Shown here piece after piece: positions 50,442 through 59,924 of a DNA stretch of 64,000 bases. The DNA is from Proteiniclasticum sediminis (lineage in GTDB: Bacteria > Bacillota > Clostridia > Clostridiales > Clostridiaceae), in the NCBI RefSeq assembly GCF_018128025.1, contig NZ_JAGSCS010000004.1:123128-187127 (forward strand), given 5' to 3'. The notes under the pieces are model-generated. The model was not told where the DNA came from, searched no databases, and was given only the letters and a program-made list of their open reading frames with translations. Position numbers and translations under genes: made by a program. How positions within the stretch are numbered: the first letter of the stretch is position 1; every line of letters starts with the position of its first letter.

Positions 50442-50567
50442 ATGCTCCGATGGTGGAAAAACTTCATCCTGCGATTAGGCCAGTCCAACAAAAAGACCTT
50501 CGGCTCCGGCCCTTTGGACTGCTGCACCATGAACCGCAAACCCCAAAACCCTTCCTCCCGATCCTAA
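50442..50567 (+). CDS. LDCC-motif putative metal-binding small protein
   Basis: 41 residues: MLRWWKNFILRLGQSNKKTF, then GPLDCCTMNRKPQN. The aromatic/basic start, NKKTFGSGPLDCC core and length match the small 'LDCC motif' proteins of Clostridia, thought from the paired cysteines to bind metal. GAGGTGAATAC ribosome site. Ends before a bidirectional terminator. Confidence 0.75.
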   Translation: MLRWWKNFILRLGQSNKKTFGSGPLDCCTMNRKPQNPSSRS

Positions 50568-50606
50568 GATCGGACCAGGATAGGTAAATCCTGAGATATG
50601 ATTAAT

Positions 50607-50637
50607 AAAGGACATCAGCCCTGGGCTGATGTCCTTT
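50607..50637. terminator. Bidirectional terminator
   Basis: A 14-bp perfect stem, AAAGGACATCAGCC with its complement, and a 3-base loop, between the convergent LDCC-peptide and histidine kinase genes. A/T ends serve as tails on both strands. Confidence 0.88.
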
Positions 50638-50684
50638 ATACGTCTGCAGGCATTTCTGATCTTCGTTCCAAACTTCTTCGTTTG

Positions 50685-52052
50685 TTACACGCTCTGCCCC
50701 GAGAAGTCCCGGTGGGCAAAATCCGCTTCCATGGTGGTGCCCTGGCCCTGAACGCTGAGGGCTTTCACTGTGCCCCCATGGGTCTCCACGATCCATCGGG
50801 CAATGGACAGGCCTAGGCCGGAACCCGCCTTGTCCTTGGTTCGGGCTTTATCCGCCACATAGAACCGTTCAAAGACATGCTGAAGATCCGCTTCAGCAAT
50901 GCCTTCTCCCTCATCCCTGACCCGAAGGACATACCCCGTTTCGGTGGGGGTGGCCTCCAGGGAGATCAGGGATCCCGTTGGGGTGAACTTCACGCTGTTG
51001 TCCACAAAGATACGCAGGAGCTGCTTGATCATCCGGCGGTCCTGGACCACCGAAATTCCCTCACAGCGGACCTCATACTGCCGCTCCGGCACGCTGAGGC
51101 GAAAATCCTTGGCCACCTCCTCCAGGAGATCACAAAGAGAAAAGGGCTGAAGATCCAGTTTCAGTTTACGGTTTTCCCCCTTGGCGATGAAGAGCAAATT
51201 CTCCACCAGCATGCTCATATTGTCCGTTTCTGCCCGGATGGCCCCAATGGCCTCTTCCAGGATCTCCGGATCCGTTTTGCCCCAGCGGCGAAGCAAGTCA
51301 TTGTAGCCCTTGATCACCGTCAAAGGGGTTCGAAGCTCATGGGAGGCATCGGAGACAAACTTGGACTGTTTGGAGTAAGCATCATCCAGCCGGTCCAGGA
51401 GTCCGTTGAAGGTCATGGACAGCTCCTTCAGCTCGTCCATCACCGGCGGTTCGGGAATGCGGTCGTGGATATTCGTCGGCCCAATGGCCGCCGCAGACTT
51501 GGTCATCTGTAAAATTGGAGTGAAGCTCTGGCGAGAAATGTAGTACCCCACCACGTAACTCACCACAATGCCCAAAAGGGAGGCGATGATGAGGGTGATG
51601 AGATTCACCGAGGACATAAATCGGTAACCGGATAAGTCCTTCAGGAGCGTCACGGTGACAATTCCCTCCGGGGCGGCTATCTTTTCCCGGGTGTAGATGA
51701 AGTTCGTGGTGCTTTCCACGCCAGAGAGAAAGTCTTTCTCCAGGGTCAGCTTTTCCCCTTGGCTGCTCAGCCGGTAGTTCTCCTGGGAAACCGTCACGGC
51801 TCCCCCTTGTTCCAGCACCGCCACAAAGGGCGGCACGATGCCCCGGGTCTTCAGCTCCTCCGGGGTCAGTTCCACGCCGCTTCGAAGATCCTCCGCCAGG
51901 GCACCCAGGAGGGCATCCACCTCATTGCGGGCACTGACCCGGTTATAGAACTGGGAGGTGAGAAATACGGCAAAATTGATGATCAGCAAAATACTGGTAA
52001 AGATCAGGGCATAATTCCAGATGATTTTCGTGGACAGCTTCAGTCTCTTCAT
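50685..52052 (-). CDS. Sensor histidine kinase (OmpR-system partner)
   Basis: 455 residues. Membrane segments near 10-32 and 148-170 flank a ~115-residue extracytoplasmic sensor. Then HAMP (~170-225), H-box FVSDASHELRTPLTVIKGYN, N-box LLRIFVDNSVKFTP, G1 RVRDEGEGIAEAD, F-box and G2 GSGLGLSIARWI are intact. It phosphorylates the response regulator encoded 7 bases upstream. The signal is unknown. Confidence 0.93.
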   Translation of the reverse strand: MKRLKLSTKIIWNYALIFTSILLIINFAVFLTSQFYNRVSARNEVDALLGALAEDLRSGVELTPEELKTRGIVPPFVAVLEQGGAVTVSQENYRLSSQGEKLTLEKDFLSGVESTTNFIYTREKIAAPEGIVTVTLLKDLSGYRFMSSVNLITLIIASLLGIVVSYVVGYYISRQSFTPILQMTKSAAAIGPTNIHDRIPEPPVMDELKELSMTFNGLLDRLDDAYSKQSKFVSDASHELRTPLTVIKGYNDLLRRWGKTDPEILEEAIGAIRAETDNMSMLVENLLFIAKGENRKLKLDLQPFSLCDLLEEVAKDFRLSVPERQYEVRCEGISVVQDRRMIKQLLRIFVDNSVKFTPTGSLISLEATPTETGYVLRVRDEGEGIAEADLQHVFERFYVADKARTKDKAGSGLGLSIARWIVETHGGTVKALSVQGQGTTMEADFAHRDFSGQSV

Positions 52053-52059
52053 CCCTCAC

Positions 52060-52731
52060 CTACTTGAGGACATAGCCCGCACCCCGGACGGTGTGGATGA
52101 GCTTATCCTCATACCCGTCGTCCAGTTTGCTTCGGAGAAACCGAATATAGACATCCACCACGTTGGTTTCGCCCTCAAAGTCGAAGCCCCAGACGTTGTT
52201 CAGGATCTTTTCCCGGGTGAGGACAATGCCCTGATTCTCCAGAAGATACTTCAGCAGATCAAACTCCTTCTTGGTGAGTTCCTTCAGCTCCCCCTCCCGG
52301 TGAACCTCATAGTTTTCCATGTTCAGCGAAAGCCCCCGGAGAGACAGGACCTTTTTGTCCTCTCCCTTAACCTCCCGGCTTCGAAAAAGAGCCCGGAGAC
52401 GGGCTAAGAGCTCTTCCATCTCAAAGGGTTTGGTCATGTACTCATCGGCGCCAATGTCGAAACCCTTGACCTTATCCTCCAGCCCATCCCGGGCCGTGAT
52501 CATGATAATGGGAATGTCCGTGAAGGTCCTGGCCCGCTTGGTGACCTCGATGCCGTCCACCACGGGAATCATGAGATCCAGCAGCATGCAGTCGTAGGAT
52601 TTCGCCATGAGGTTCATGAGGGCGCTTTGGCCATCAGCCACAATCTCCACATTGTACCCCTCATGGGTAAGCTCCAGTTCCATGAACCGGGCCAGCCGCC
52701 GCTCGTCCTCCACAATCAGAATGTTTTTCAT
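52060..52731 (-). CDS. OmpR/PhoB family response regulator
   Basis: 223 residues. The frame is open 186 bases further, across msrB, but the true start is the ATG of MKNILIVEDERRLARFMELE, behind GAGGTGAATAC. Receiver: acidic pair near residue 9, phospho-acceptor Asp in CMLLDLMIPVVDG, Thr in MITARDG, Lys in YMTKPFE. The winged-helix effector ends FLRSKLDDGYEDKLIHTVRG. Co-transcribed with the kinase and preceded by msrB by 4 bases. Confidence 0.94.
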   Translation of the reverse strand: MKNILIVEDERRLARFMELELTHEGYNVEIVADGQSALMNLMAKSYDCMLLDLMIPVVDGIEVTKRARTFTDIPIIMITARDGLEDKVKGFDIGADEYMTKPFEMEELLARLRALFRSREVKGEDKKVLSLRGLSLNMENYEVHREGELKELTKKEFDLLKYLLENQGIVLTREKILNNVWGFDFEGETNVVDVYIRFLRSKLDDGYEDKLIHTVRGAGYVLK

Positions 52732-52735
52732 GTAT

Positions 52736-53215
52736 TCACCTCGCTGTTCCTTTCGGGTCGTATCCCGGAAAGAGATCCAAATAGTCCTCGTACCCTTCCT
52801 CCGCCATTTTTTCCACAGGAATAAAGTGGAGGGCCGCCGAGTTGATGCAGTAGCGCAGTCCCCCGGCCTCTTCCGGTCCATCGGGAAACACATGGCCCAA
52901 GTGGGCATCGGATCCACTGCTGCGGACCTCCACCCGGATCATGCCATGGGAATAGTCGTTCTTTTCCTTCACCGCCCGCTTTTCCAAAGGTTTGGTGAAG
53001 CTGGGCCAGCCACAGCCGGCATCATACTTGTCCAGACTGGAAAAAAGGGGCTCCCCTGTGTAGAGATCCACATAGATCCCCGGGGCTTCATTTTGATCAT
53101 AGGCATTGCGATAGGGCATCTCCGTTCCATTGTGCCGGGTCACCTCGATCTGCAGGGGCGTCAGCTCCTTCAGGATCTCATCGCTGTCCCGGGTAATATA
53201 CTCCCTTCGTTTCAC
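52736..53215 (-). CDS. msrB: Peptide methionine (R)-S-oxide reductase
   Basis: 159 residues. Conserved MsrB words: [66 protein letters not shown] and catalytic Cys in [16 protein letters not shown]. The two CxxC zinc pairs of some MsrBs are absent, so it is the zinc-free type. It repairs oxidised methionine in proteins. In one operon with a two-component system, suggesting a stress link. Its start overlaps the preceding gene by 38 bases. Confidence 0.95.
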   Translation of the reverse strand: MKRREYITRDSDEILKELTPLQIEVTRHNGTEMPYRNAYDQNEAPGIYVDLYTGEPLFSSLDKYDAGCGWPSFTKPLEKRAVKEKNDYSHGMIRVEVRSSGSDAHLGHVFPDGPEEAGGLRYCINSAALHFIPVEKMAEEGYEDYLDLFPGYDPKGTAR

Positions 53216-53540
53216 GTTTCTTCACGACTCCTAACAGCTCCAAAACGAGCCGGATATTTCGGTCATTTTTCCCCCAGTCATATTTGGTTTTTTCCACGGT
53301 GGACGCCGAGACCATCTGGACCTCGACTCCTTCCTCCTGGGGCTTAAGACGAATGGTGAGCACCTCTCCATTGGAGATGATGCTTTTTTTAAAGTTCACC
53401 TTGAAGTATCCCTCCTCCGGGGAGAGATTCCGCTCCTCCATGGTGGTTTCCAGTTTCTGCCTAAAAAATGCCTCTATCTTCTTGAAAGCTTCCGTCAGAG
53501 AAACCGGAACCGTAACCGTTTTTTCCACAACCACCGACAT
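53178..53540 (-). CDS. Conserved hypothetical protein
   Basis: 120 residues, [40 protein letters not shown], with alternating strands and helices like a small START/SRPBCC-type or DUF fold. GGGAGGAAAACC site. Overlaps msrB, so coupled to it. Not recognised. Confidence 0.65.
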   Translation of the reverse strand: MSVVVEKTVTVPVSLTEAFKKIEAFFRQKLETTMEERNLSPEEGYFKVNFKKSIISNGEVLTIRLKPQEEGVEVQMVSASTVEKTKYDWGKNDRNIRLVLELLGVVKKRETKGVYYPGQR

Positions 53541-53613
53541 GGTTTTCCTCCCTTACACCCCGGCCTTTGCGGCCTTTGGGGATTCTTTTATGCTCTGTCT
53601 CTATTTTACCATA

Positions 53614-54258
53614 TCAAAGATATTTTGAGCCCTCTTTCTCCGTGAGCCGGGACACAGGGTAGCGCGAAAGAAAATCCCGGACAAACTCCGGTCTTGTTTT
53701 GGAATACTCCCGAAGAATCCAGCCCATGGCCTTATCCACGAAGAACTCCCCCGTCCCCCGGGTCTTCCCCAGGATCTCTTCCAGCAGTGCCTCGTCCAGG
53801 TTCGTTTTGTACTTCAGCTGAAAGAGAATGGCGATGCGCTTTTCCCAGATGCTGTCCGCCAGAGCCAGGGCCCTGAGCCGGTCCCGCACGGCATCTTCCC
53901 GCAGGGCCATAGGGCCCAGGACGGAAGGGGCAATGCTGTCGATGGTATCCCACCAGGGCTCCGTTAGGGCCAGGGTGAGGATGCGATCCAGGTCCTTAGA
54001 AGATAGCTCTTCCTGGAACCGCTGAAGCAGAGCGCAGGCGGCATACTTATACTCCCGCTCCCGCTGCTGATAGAGGGTTTCCGCATCCTCCAGCTTAAAT
54101 CGGTAACCGCTTTGAAAAAATGCCTTTAAAATCAGCTTCATCTCGGGGGATTTGATGCCCAGATAGGGAAACTGATCCCGCATATACCGCTCCATGGCCG
54201 GAATGTTCTCCGGATGGCGCGCGTTTTTTAGGTTTTCCATGAGTTTAAGGATGGTCAT
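53614..54258 (-). CDS. DNA alkylation repair protein AlkD-like
   Basis: 214 residues of HEAT-like repeats. YLGIKSPEMKLILKAFFQSG, TEPWWDTIDSIAPSVLGP and DKAMGWILREYSKTRPEFV are the conserved AlkD elements, with Trp and Asp of WWDTID at the active site. AlkD excises positively charged alkylated bases without base flipping. A second, AlkA-like glycosylase is encoded 3 kb away. Confidence 0.9.
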   Translation of the reverse strand: MTILKLMENLKNARHPENIPAMERYMRDQFPYLGIKSPEMKLILKAFFQSGYRFKLEDAETLYQQREREYKYAACALLQRFQEELSSKDLDRILTLALTEPWWDTIDSIAPSVLGPMALREDAVRDRLRALALADSIWEKRIAILFQLKYKTNLDEALLEEILGKTRGTGEFFVDKAMGWILREYSKTRPEFVRDFLSRYPVSRLTEKEGSKYL

Positions 54259-54280
54259 GACGGATTCCTCCTTTTTCTAC

Positions 54281-55003
54281 TCAGCCCAGAAACGGCAGGC
54301 GGATGAGCCCGAACATCTGCAGGCCGATGGTGTTGATGGCAAAATTGGCAAACATGTGGACCATGTAGGAATTGTAGAGGTTCCCTTTTCCCGCATTGAG
54401 GAGATTGAAGAAGATCCCCGAGAGGAAAAGACCAAAGATCCCCAGCCCTGTGATGAGGGGGCTGGTCCAGCCGCTGACCATGGGCAGATGGTAAAGGGCA
54501 AAGAGCGCCGCGCTGACGCTGTAGGCAAAGAGCCGGGAAGATTTATCCCCCAGCTTGAGACAGCCGAAGCCCCGAAAAAAGAACTCTTCCAGAAGGGAAT
54601 TTCCAAAGGAAATGTAGAGGGCCACGGGCAGGAAGTTCTCCCGGTCCACACTCATGTTCGTCACAATGGCACTTTCAATCTGCTTCAGGTCCAGAAACCC
54701 TTGGATAAGGAGATAGAGTCCCATAAGACCCCCATAGACGAGAACACCCAAGAGTAGGGAAGAAAGAAATCCTTTCTTCCCCGCGCCCTTGCCAAAGACG
54801 CCCAGGAGATGAAAGCCCGGTGTCATCCGGCTGTAGATCAGCGGGAGGATCAGAAACAGAATCCCCTTGACCAGGGAACGCTGTCCATAGGACAGCTGGA
54901 GAAACACATCCACCAGCATCATGGCCGCAGCGCCAAAGACGAGAAGAGCAAGATGCAGACCCTTCCTTCGGGACCGGTTCAAGGGATAAAAGATATCTTT
55001 CAT
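54281..55003 (-). CDS. CPBP (CAAX) family intramembrane metalloprotease
   Basis: 240 residues from the ATG behind TTGGAGGAATT. Six to eight membrane segments. The three metal motifs are present: SLLEEFFFRGF (EExxxR), FALYHLPMV (FxxxH) and HMFANFAINT (HxxxN). Bacterial members take part in bacteriocin maturation or immunity, or in membrane protein turnover; substrate here unknown. Confidence 0.88.
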   Translation of the reverse strand: MKDIFYPLNRSRRKGLHLALLVFGAAAMMLVDVFLQLSYGQRSLVKGILFLILPLIYSRMTPGFHLLGVFGKGAGKKGFLSSLLLGVLVYGGLMGLYLLIQGFLDLKQIESAIVTNMSVDRENFLPVALYISFGNSLLEEFFFRGFGCLKLGDKSSRLFAYSVSAALFALYHLPMVSGWTSPLITGLGIFGLFLSGIFFNLLNAGKGNLYNSYMVHMFANFAINTIGLQMFGLIRLPFLG

Positions 55004-55256
55004 AATTCCTCCAAGCGCAATAATCAGTGGTCCGACGAAAACATTCGTCCATAAGGTTATTCCCTGAGAAGCCCGGAAAATCCTTCTTTTCCGGGGAATT
55101 TTCGCCGGAAGGACAGACATCCCGGAGATTCCCCAGAGAATAGACAGAAATCGCAGAAATATTTAAACAAATCCCAAGAAAGAATTTACCCCAAGCTTAA
55201 TAGTTACCCCCTATCATGGGATCATCGGTAAAACAAACTATAACAAGAGGTGAACC

Positions 55257-56162
55257 ATGGAAAACGTACTGGAAGTCTCCCATCTGTCCAAAAAGATCGG
55301 CGGACGGGACATCATCAAAAATCTCTCCTTTTCCATCAAGGCTGGTGAAATCTTCGGATTCCTCGGCCCCAACGGCGCTGGAAAAACCACCACCATCCGC
55401 ATGATGGTGGATCTCATCGCCATGGACGAGGGAACCATCCAAATCCTGGGCAATGATATTACGAAGGACCGGGAGAAGACCTTAGCCGGCATCGGTGCCG
55501 TGGTGGAAAACCCGGAGCTCTACAGCTACCTCTCCGGCCTGGAGAACCTTCGCCAGATCGCCCGAATCCGAGGACTAGGCGAGGACAAAATTCAGGAAGT
55601 GGTGGCCCTGGTGGGCCTTACAGGGCGCATCAAAGACAAAATGCGCAAGTACTCCCTGGGCATGAAGCAGCGTCTTGGACTGGCTGCTGCCCTCCTTTCC
55701 GATCCTAAGCTCCTCATCCTCGATGAACCCACCAACGGACTGGATCCCAACGGCATCATCGAGTTCCGCGCCATCCTGAAGCGCATGGCCCGGGAAAAGA
55801 ACATGGCCGTCTTTGTCTCCTCCCACATCCTGGGGGAAGTCCAGCAGCTCTGCGACACCGTGGCCTTCGTGGAAAACGGAGAAATCACCGCCATTGAAAG
55901 CCTGGCGGGGATCACCCGTTCCCGTCGCTATCTCCTGGAAGCTCCCGAAGCCCCGGAAACCACCCTCCTCCTGCAAAATCTTCTGGGGGAAGGCGCTGTG
56001 AAGAAGAATGCCGAAGGCTATCTATTGGATCTGGGCAGCGCTGAGCCCCACCAGGTGCTCAAGAGGATCATCCTGGCCGATGTTCCCGTGACGGGCTTTG
56101 CCCGACAGACCAAGGAACTGGAAGAACGGTATATGGAAGTCATCAAGGGAGGAATCCGCTAA
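55257..56162 (+). CDS. ABC transporter ATP-binding protein
   Basis: 301 residues. Walker A LGPNGAGKTTTIRM, Q-loop VVENPELYSYLSG, signature YSLGMKQRLGLAAALL, Walker B LLILDEPTNGLDP and H-loop FVSSHILGEVQQL are all intact. The C-terminal ~80 residues are typical of drug/antibiotic-type exporters. Its stop overlaps the permease start by one base; the pair forms an ABC-2 exporter. Promoter region before it is ~250 bases and divergent to the CPBP gene. Confidence 0.93.
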   Translation: MENVLEVSHLSKKIGGRDIIKNLSFSIKAGEIFGFLGPNGAGKTTTIRMMVDLIAMDEGTIQILGNDITKDREKTLAGIGAVVENPELYSYLSGLENLRQIARIRGLGEDKIQEVVALVGLTGRIKDKMRKYSLGMKQRLGLAAALLSDPKLLILDEPTNGLDPNGIIEFRAILKRMAREKNMAVFVSSHILGEVQQLCDTVAFVENGEITAIESLAGITRSRRYLLEAPEAPETTLLLQNLLGEGAVKKNAEGYLLDLGSAEPHQVLKRIILADVPVTGFARQTKELEERYMEVIKGGIR

Positions 56163-57376
56163 TGTTTTTAGGACTCATTAAAAATGAATTCATCAAGCTC
56201 TTCGCCAAGAAGAAAACCTACATCATCCTGGTCCTCTTCCTGGGCCTCTCCGTCATCATCGCCGTCATGGCGAAGAAACAGGAGGAAGACTATCTGCGCA
56301 GCATCGATCCCCAGTTCCGGGTGAGCCGTATTGAGGAAGAAATCGGCTATGCCGAAAGGAGCCTCGAGGACATTAAAACCAGCACCGACATCCCTGATGC
56401 GGAGCGGGAAGAAATCCTTGCCGACAACGAAGAATACCTGGCAAACCTGAAACAGGACCTGGAAGAAGCGAAGGCCCAGCTCGAAAACCCCAGCGCCTCC
56501 GACTGGCGGGTCAGCGCCGAGGAAGAGCTGAAAAACTACAAGGAAGCCCTGGCCAATACCAAGGACAAGGACTCCGTCAACTACTTCGAAAAGGAGATCC
56601 GCCGGCTGGAGATGCACCTGGAAAAAGATATCCCCACTACGGAATCCATGATGAATCAGGGATTCAACTACCTGAAAAGCAGCCTCATGGTCATCATGAC
56701 GGGCTTTTTGGCCTTCGGCCTCATCCTTTTCAACGCCGACGTCATGAGCGGCGAGTATAACCCCGGTACCCTGAAATTTCTCCTCATTCAGCCCGTGACC
56801 CGGGTGAAGGTGCTTCTGGCCAAATACCTGGTGGCCATGATCACCTCCGTGGCCCTCATTCTGGGCGTGCAGCTCCTCTTCACCGCCGGGGTGGGAATCC
56901 TCAACGGTTTTGGCAGCCCCGACCTCCCCGTTTTCATGGGTGAACGCTATCAGGCCGTGCTCCAGGAAGGAAACCGCTATATCGTCGGCCTTCCCGGTAC
57001 AGGGGCCTTCGGCACCACCACGGAGTATCTCCTGAAGAGCCTCCTTCTGGAAGCCCTCTTCATCGCCGCCATGGGGGCTTTCATCCTCCTGGTGTCCGTG
57101 GTGTCCAAGTCCACGGTGATTTCCTTCACCGTCCTCATCGGCACCCTCCTGGGCACCAACATCCTCTACACCCTCTCCGCCGGATACCGAAAAGTTTCCG
57201 CCTATCTTTTCCTCCATCAGGGAAATGCCGATGGGATCATCACCGGAACCATCATGCGGGAGACGGGAAACCTAAACTACACCTTTGGCCTCAGCGTAGC
57301 TGTACTTACCCTTTCCACCGTGGCCATGGTGGGTGCCTCCATGATGGTATTCAAGAAGCGGGATATCCTGATATAA
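56162..57376 (+). CDS. ABC-2 type permease with long extracytoplasmic coiled coil
   Basis: 404 residues. First membrane segment ~18-37, then a ~130-residue charged coiled-coil loop (EEIGYAERSLEDIKTSTDIP, KQDLEEAKAQLENP), then five membrane segments from ~177 on. The layout is that of ABC-2 permeases exporting antibiotics, peptides or sodium. It partners the ATPase just upstream. Confidence 0.88.
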   Translation: MFLGLIKNEFIKLFAKKKTYIILVLFLGLSVIIAVMAKKQEEDYLRSIDPQFRVSRIEEEIGYAERSLEDIKTSTDIPDAEREEILADNEEYLANLKQDLEEAKAQLENPSASDWRVSAEEELKNYKEALANTKDKDSVNYFEKEIRRLEMHLEKDIPTTESMMNQGFNYLKSSLMVIMTGFLAFGLILFNADVMSGEYNPGTLKFLLIQPVTRVKVLLAKYLVAMITSVALILGVQLLFTAGVGILNGFGSPDLPVFMGERYQAVLQEGNRYIVGLPGTGAFGTTTEYLLKSLLLEALFIAAMGAFILLVSVVSKSTVISFTVLIGTLLGTNILYTLSAGYRKVSAYLFLHQGNADGIITGTIMRETGNLNYTFGLSVAVLTLSTVAMVGASMMVFKKRDILI

Positions 57377-57412
57377 TGAAAGAAAATCACTTAAATCGGG
57401 AGGAACTGCCCC

Positions 57413-58033
57413 ATGATGACCCTCACCTTCACCCCCGCAGAATATGCGCAGCTGAAAAAGTGCGACAAACGCATGGCCCGGATCATGGAAGAACTGGGCG
57501 AGGTTTCCCTCGCCGTGAATCCCCGGATCTTTGAAAGCCTGGTGAACAACATCGTGGGGCAGCAGATCTCCATGAAGGCCCAGGAAACCGTATGGAACCG
57601 CTTCCTGGACCGGTTCGGGGAGATCACCCCAGAAAAGATCGCTGAAGCCTCCCTGGAGGACATTCAGAAACTCGGCATCAGCATGCGAAAAGCCACCTAC
57701 ATCCAGAGGGCTGCGCTGAAAGTGACCCAGGGACACCTGGACCTGGACGCCCTCGCCCAGGCCAGCGATGACGAGGTGAAGCTCACCCTGGTGAGCCTGG
57801 ACGGCATCGGGGAATGGACAGCGGAGATGCTCATGATCTTCACCTTTGGCCGCAAAGATATCCTCTCCTATGGTGATCTGGCCATCCGCCGGGGGGTCAT
57901 GACCCTCTACGGCCATAAGGAAATCACCAAAGAACGCTTCGCCCGCTATAAAAAACGCTACTCCCCCTGTGGCACTTTAGCTTCCCTCTACCTTTGGGAA
58001 CTCTCCGGGGAGCGCTATCAGATCAAAAAGTAA
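57413..58033 (+). CDS. AlkA-like DNA-3-methyladenine glycosylase
   Basis: 206 residues. HhH-GPD fold: ESLVNNIVGQQISMKAQETV at the start, hairpin LVSLDGIGEWTAEMLMIF, catalytic Asp in SYGDLAIRRGV. No Fe-S cysteines, so an AlkA/MpgII-type enzyme rather than endonuclease III. It removes alkylated purines. Ribosome site GGGAGGAACTG; either of two adjacent ATGs may start it. Confidence 0.9.
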   Translation: MMTLTFTPAEYAQLKKCDKRMARIMEELGEVSLAVNPRIFESLVNNIVGQQISMKAQETVWNRFLDRFGEITPEKIAEASLEDIQKLGISMRKATYIQRAALKVTQGHLDLDALAQASDDEVKLTLVSLDGIGEWTAEMLMIFTFGRKDILSYGDLAIRRGVMTLYGHKEITKERFARYKKRYSPCGTLASLYLWELSGERYQIKK

Positions 58034-58050
58034 TAATTCACACCGCAAGA

Positions 58051-58078
58051 AAGGGCCATCCGAAATCGGATGGCCCTT
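58051..58078. terminator. Bidirectional terminator
   Basis: AAGGGCCATCCG-AAAT-CGGATGGCCCTT, a perfect 12-bp stem with a 4-base loop, between the convergent glycosylase and ABC exporter genes. Confidence 0.88.
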
Positions 58079-58091
58079 ATTCTAATTGATT

Positions 58092-59897
58092 TTAGCTCAC
58101 GCTACGCTTGGCCTGCAGAAGATCCATACCGGCTTCTTCCATGAACTGGCTGGTGTACAGCTCGTAGTAGTGCCCTTCCTGACGGAGAAGCTCTTCATGG
58201 GTGCCCTGCTCCAGGATCTCCCCGTCTTCGATGACGAGGATCCGGTCAGCGTTGCGGATGGTGGAGAGACGGTGTGCCACAATAAAGCTGGTGCGCTTAT
58301 GGAGCACCACCTCAATGGCTTTCTGAATCTTGGCCTCGGACTCCGTGTCAATGGAGGACGTGGCCTCATCGAGGAAAAAGAGGCTGGGCTTGGCGATGAT
58401 GGCCCGGGCAAAGGAGACCAGCTGTTTTTCTCCGGTGGAGAGCATGCCTCCGCCTTCGCCGACTTCCGTATCATAGCCCTTTTCCAGTTTCATGATGAAG
58501 TCATGGGCATGGACCACACGGGCCGCCTCCATGATTTCCTCATCCGTGGCATCGAGCTTTCCATAGCGGATATTGTCCTTGATGGTGCCGCTGAACAGAT
58601 GCGGTGCCTGGAGCACATAGCCGATATTCGAATGGAGCCAGTGCTGGGTCTTCTCCCGGTAGTCTTCCCCGTCGATGAGGATTCTTCCCCCCGTGGGTTC
58701 ATAGAACCGGCAGGCCAGATTGACGATGGTGCTTTTGCCGGAACCCGTCTCGCCCACCAGGGCGATGGTTTCCCCGGCTTTCACGTCCAGGTTGAAGTCT
58801 TTGAGGATGTACTCCCCTTCCTTGTACCAGAAGTCCACATGTTCAAAGGTCACGCGGCCCTCAATGGGCTTGTCCTCATGGGGACTTTTTTCCACCAGGT
58901 CCACGATCTCCTCCTTCTCCTGAAGAAGGCCCATGACCCGCTCTGCTGCCGCCTGGGCGCTGATCATTTCCGTATAGATTCGGGCCAGTTCCATGATGGG
59001 ATCAAAGAACTGCCGGGCATAGGTAATGAAGAGCACCAGGGTACCGTAGGTAATGGCGCCGTCCATGAGGAAGTTGCTTCCAAAGTACAGGGTGAGCACC
59101 GTGCCCACGGCGGAGATGAAGAGCGTCAGGGGCAGATAGCCTGCGGACAGGGTGGCTGCCCGGACAGACACTTTCTTCATGTCCTGGGTCACGTCTTTGA
59201 ACTCCCCGATGTTGAGGCTTTCCCGGACCAGGGTCTTGGTGGTCTTGGCGCCCACGATGCCGTCATTGAAGAGGCCCGTGATCTTGGAGTTGATTTTTCG
59301 CACATTCCGGTAGGACACCAGCATTTTCTTTTCGAAGAATACGCTGATCACCGCCAGGAAAGGCAGGGTGAGAAGGGTAACTAAAGCCAGTTTCCAGTTC
59401 ACGATGAGCATGACCACAGAAACCCCCAGCATCATGGTAAGACCCCAAACCAGGTCCACCACACCCCAGGCCACGGTTTCCGAAATTTTAGCCGCATCGG
59501 AGGTGGTTCGAGCGATCATCCAGCCCACGGCATTCTTGTCGTAGTAGCTGAAGGAAAGCTTCTGGAGCTTCTCAAAACTGTCCTTGCGCATTTTGTAGAG
59601 CATGTTCATCTCGATTTTTCCGGCATGCCGGATGAAGAGGAACACCACCGTGGCCAGGAGCACCGACAGGGCGGTGTAGAGCACCCCCACCACGGGGAGG
59701 CCGTTGAGGTCCTTGGCTTTGACGTAATTGTCGATGGCAAACTTTGAGATCAGGGGAAAGACCACATCCAGGGCTGCCAGACTCACCATGAATCCGCACA
59801 GGATCAGGAAGTCCTTCTTAAAGTCCTTGAGGTAGTGGATCATTTCCTTCCAGATCTGTTTATCCACCTTGAGTTTCATTTCTTTCTTTTCTTCCAT
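58092..59897 (-). CDS. ABC exporter half-transporter, BmrD/YheH-like
   Basis: 601 residues: six membrane segments (to ~340) then the nucleotide-binding domain. Walker A LVGETGSGKST and Walker B LFFLDEATSSID with the catalytic Glu are canonical, but the signature reads LSTGEKQ in place of LSGGQ. The gene begins 28 bases after the stop of the 580-residue partner. In heterodimers of the BmrCD/TM287-288 type the two ATP sites are unequal, as here. Likely a multidrug exporter. Confidence 0.88.
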   Translation of the reverse strand: MEEKKEMKLKVDKQIWKEMIHYLKDFKKDFLILCGFMVSLAALDVVFPLISKFAIDNYVKAKDLNGLPVVGVLYTALSVLLATVVFLFIRHAGKIEMNMLYKMRKDSFEKLQKLSFSYYDKNAVGWMIARTTSDAAKISETVAWGVVDLVWGLTMMLGVSVVMLIVNWKLALVTLLTLPFLAVISVFFEKKMLVSYRNVRKINSKITGLFNDGIVGAKTTKTLVRESLNIGEFKDVTQDMKKVSVRAATLSAGYLPLTLFISAVGTVLTLYFGSNFLMDGAITYGTLVLFITYARQFFDPIMELARIYTEMISAQAAAERVMGLLQEKEEIVDLVEKSPHEDKPIEGRVTFEHVDFWYKEGEYILKDFNLDVKAGETIALVGETGSGKSTIVNLACRFYEPTGGRILIDGEDYREKTQHWLHSNIGYVLQAPHLFSGTIKDNIRYGKLDATDEEIMEAARVVHAHDFIMKLEKGYDTEVGEGGGMLSTGEKQLVSFARAIIAKPSLFFLDEATSSIDTESEAKIQKAIEVVLHKRTSFIVAHRLSTIRNADRILVIEDGEILEQGTHEELLRQEGHYYELYTSQFMEEAGMDLLQAKRSVS

Positions 59898-59924
59898 TCT
59901 ATCCTCCTGTCCACGCGGTCTTTT

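Noticed and set aside
52732-52917. N-terminal extension of the response regulator
   Set aside because: It overlaps msrB in another frame; the receiver domain starts exactly at the ATG behind its own ribosome site.
58086-59384. 432-codon plus-strand ORF antisense to the ABC exporter
   Set aside because: Shadow of a gene with complete ABC motifs; high GC bias produces long antisense frames here. The same holds for 45687-47153 and 15627-16655.
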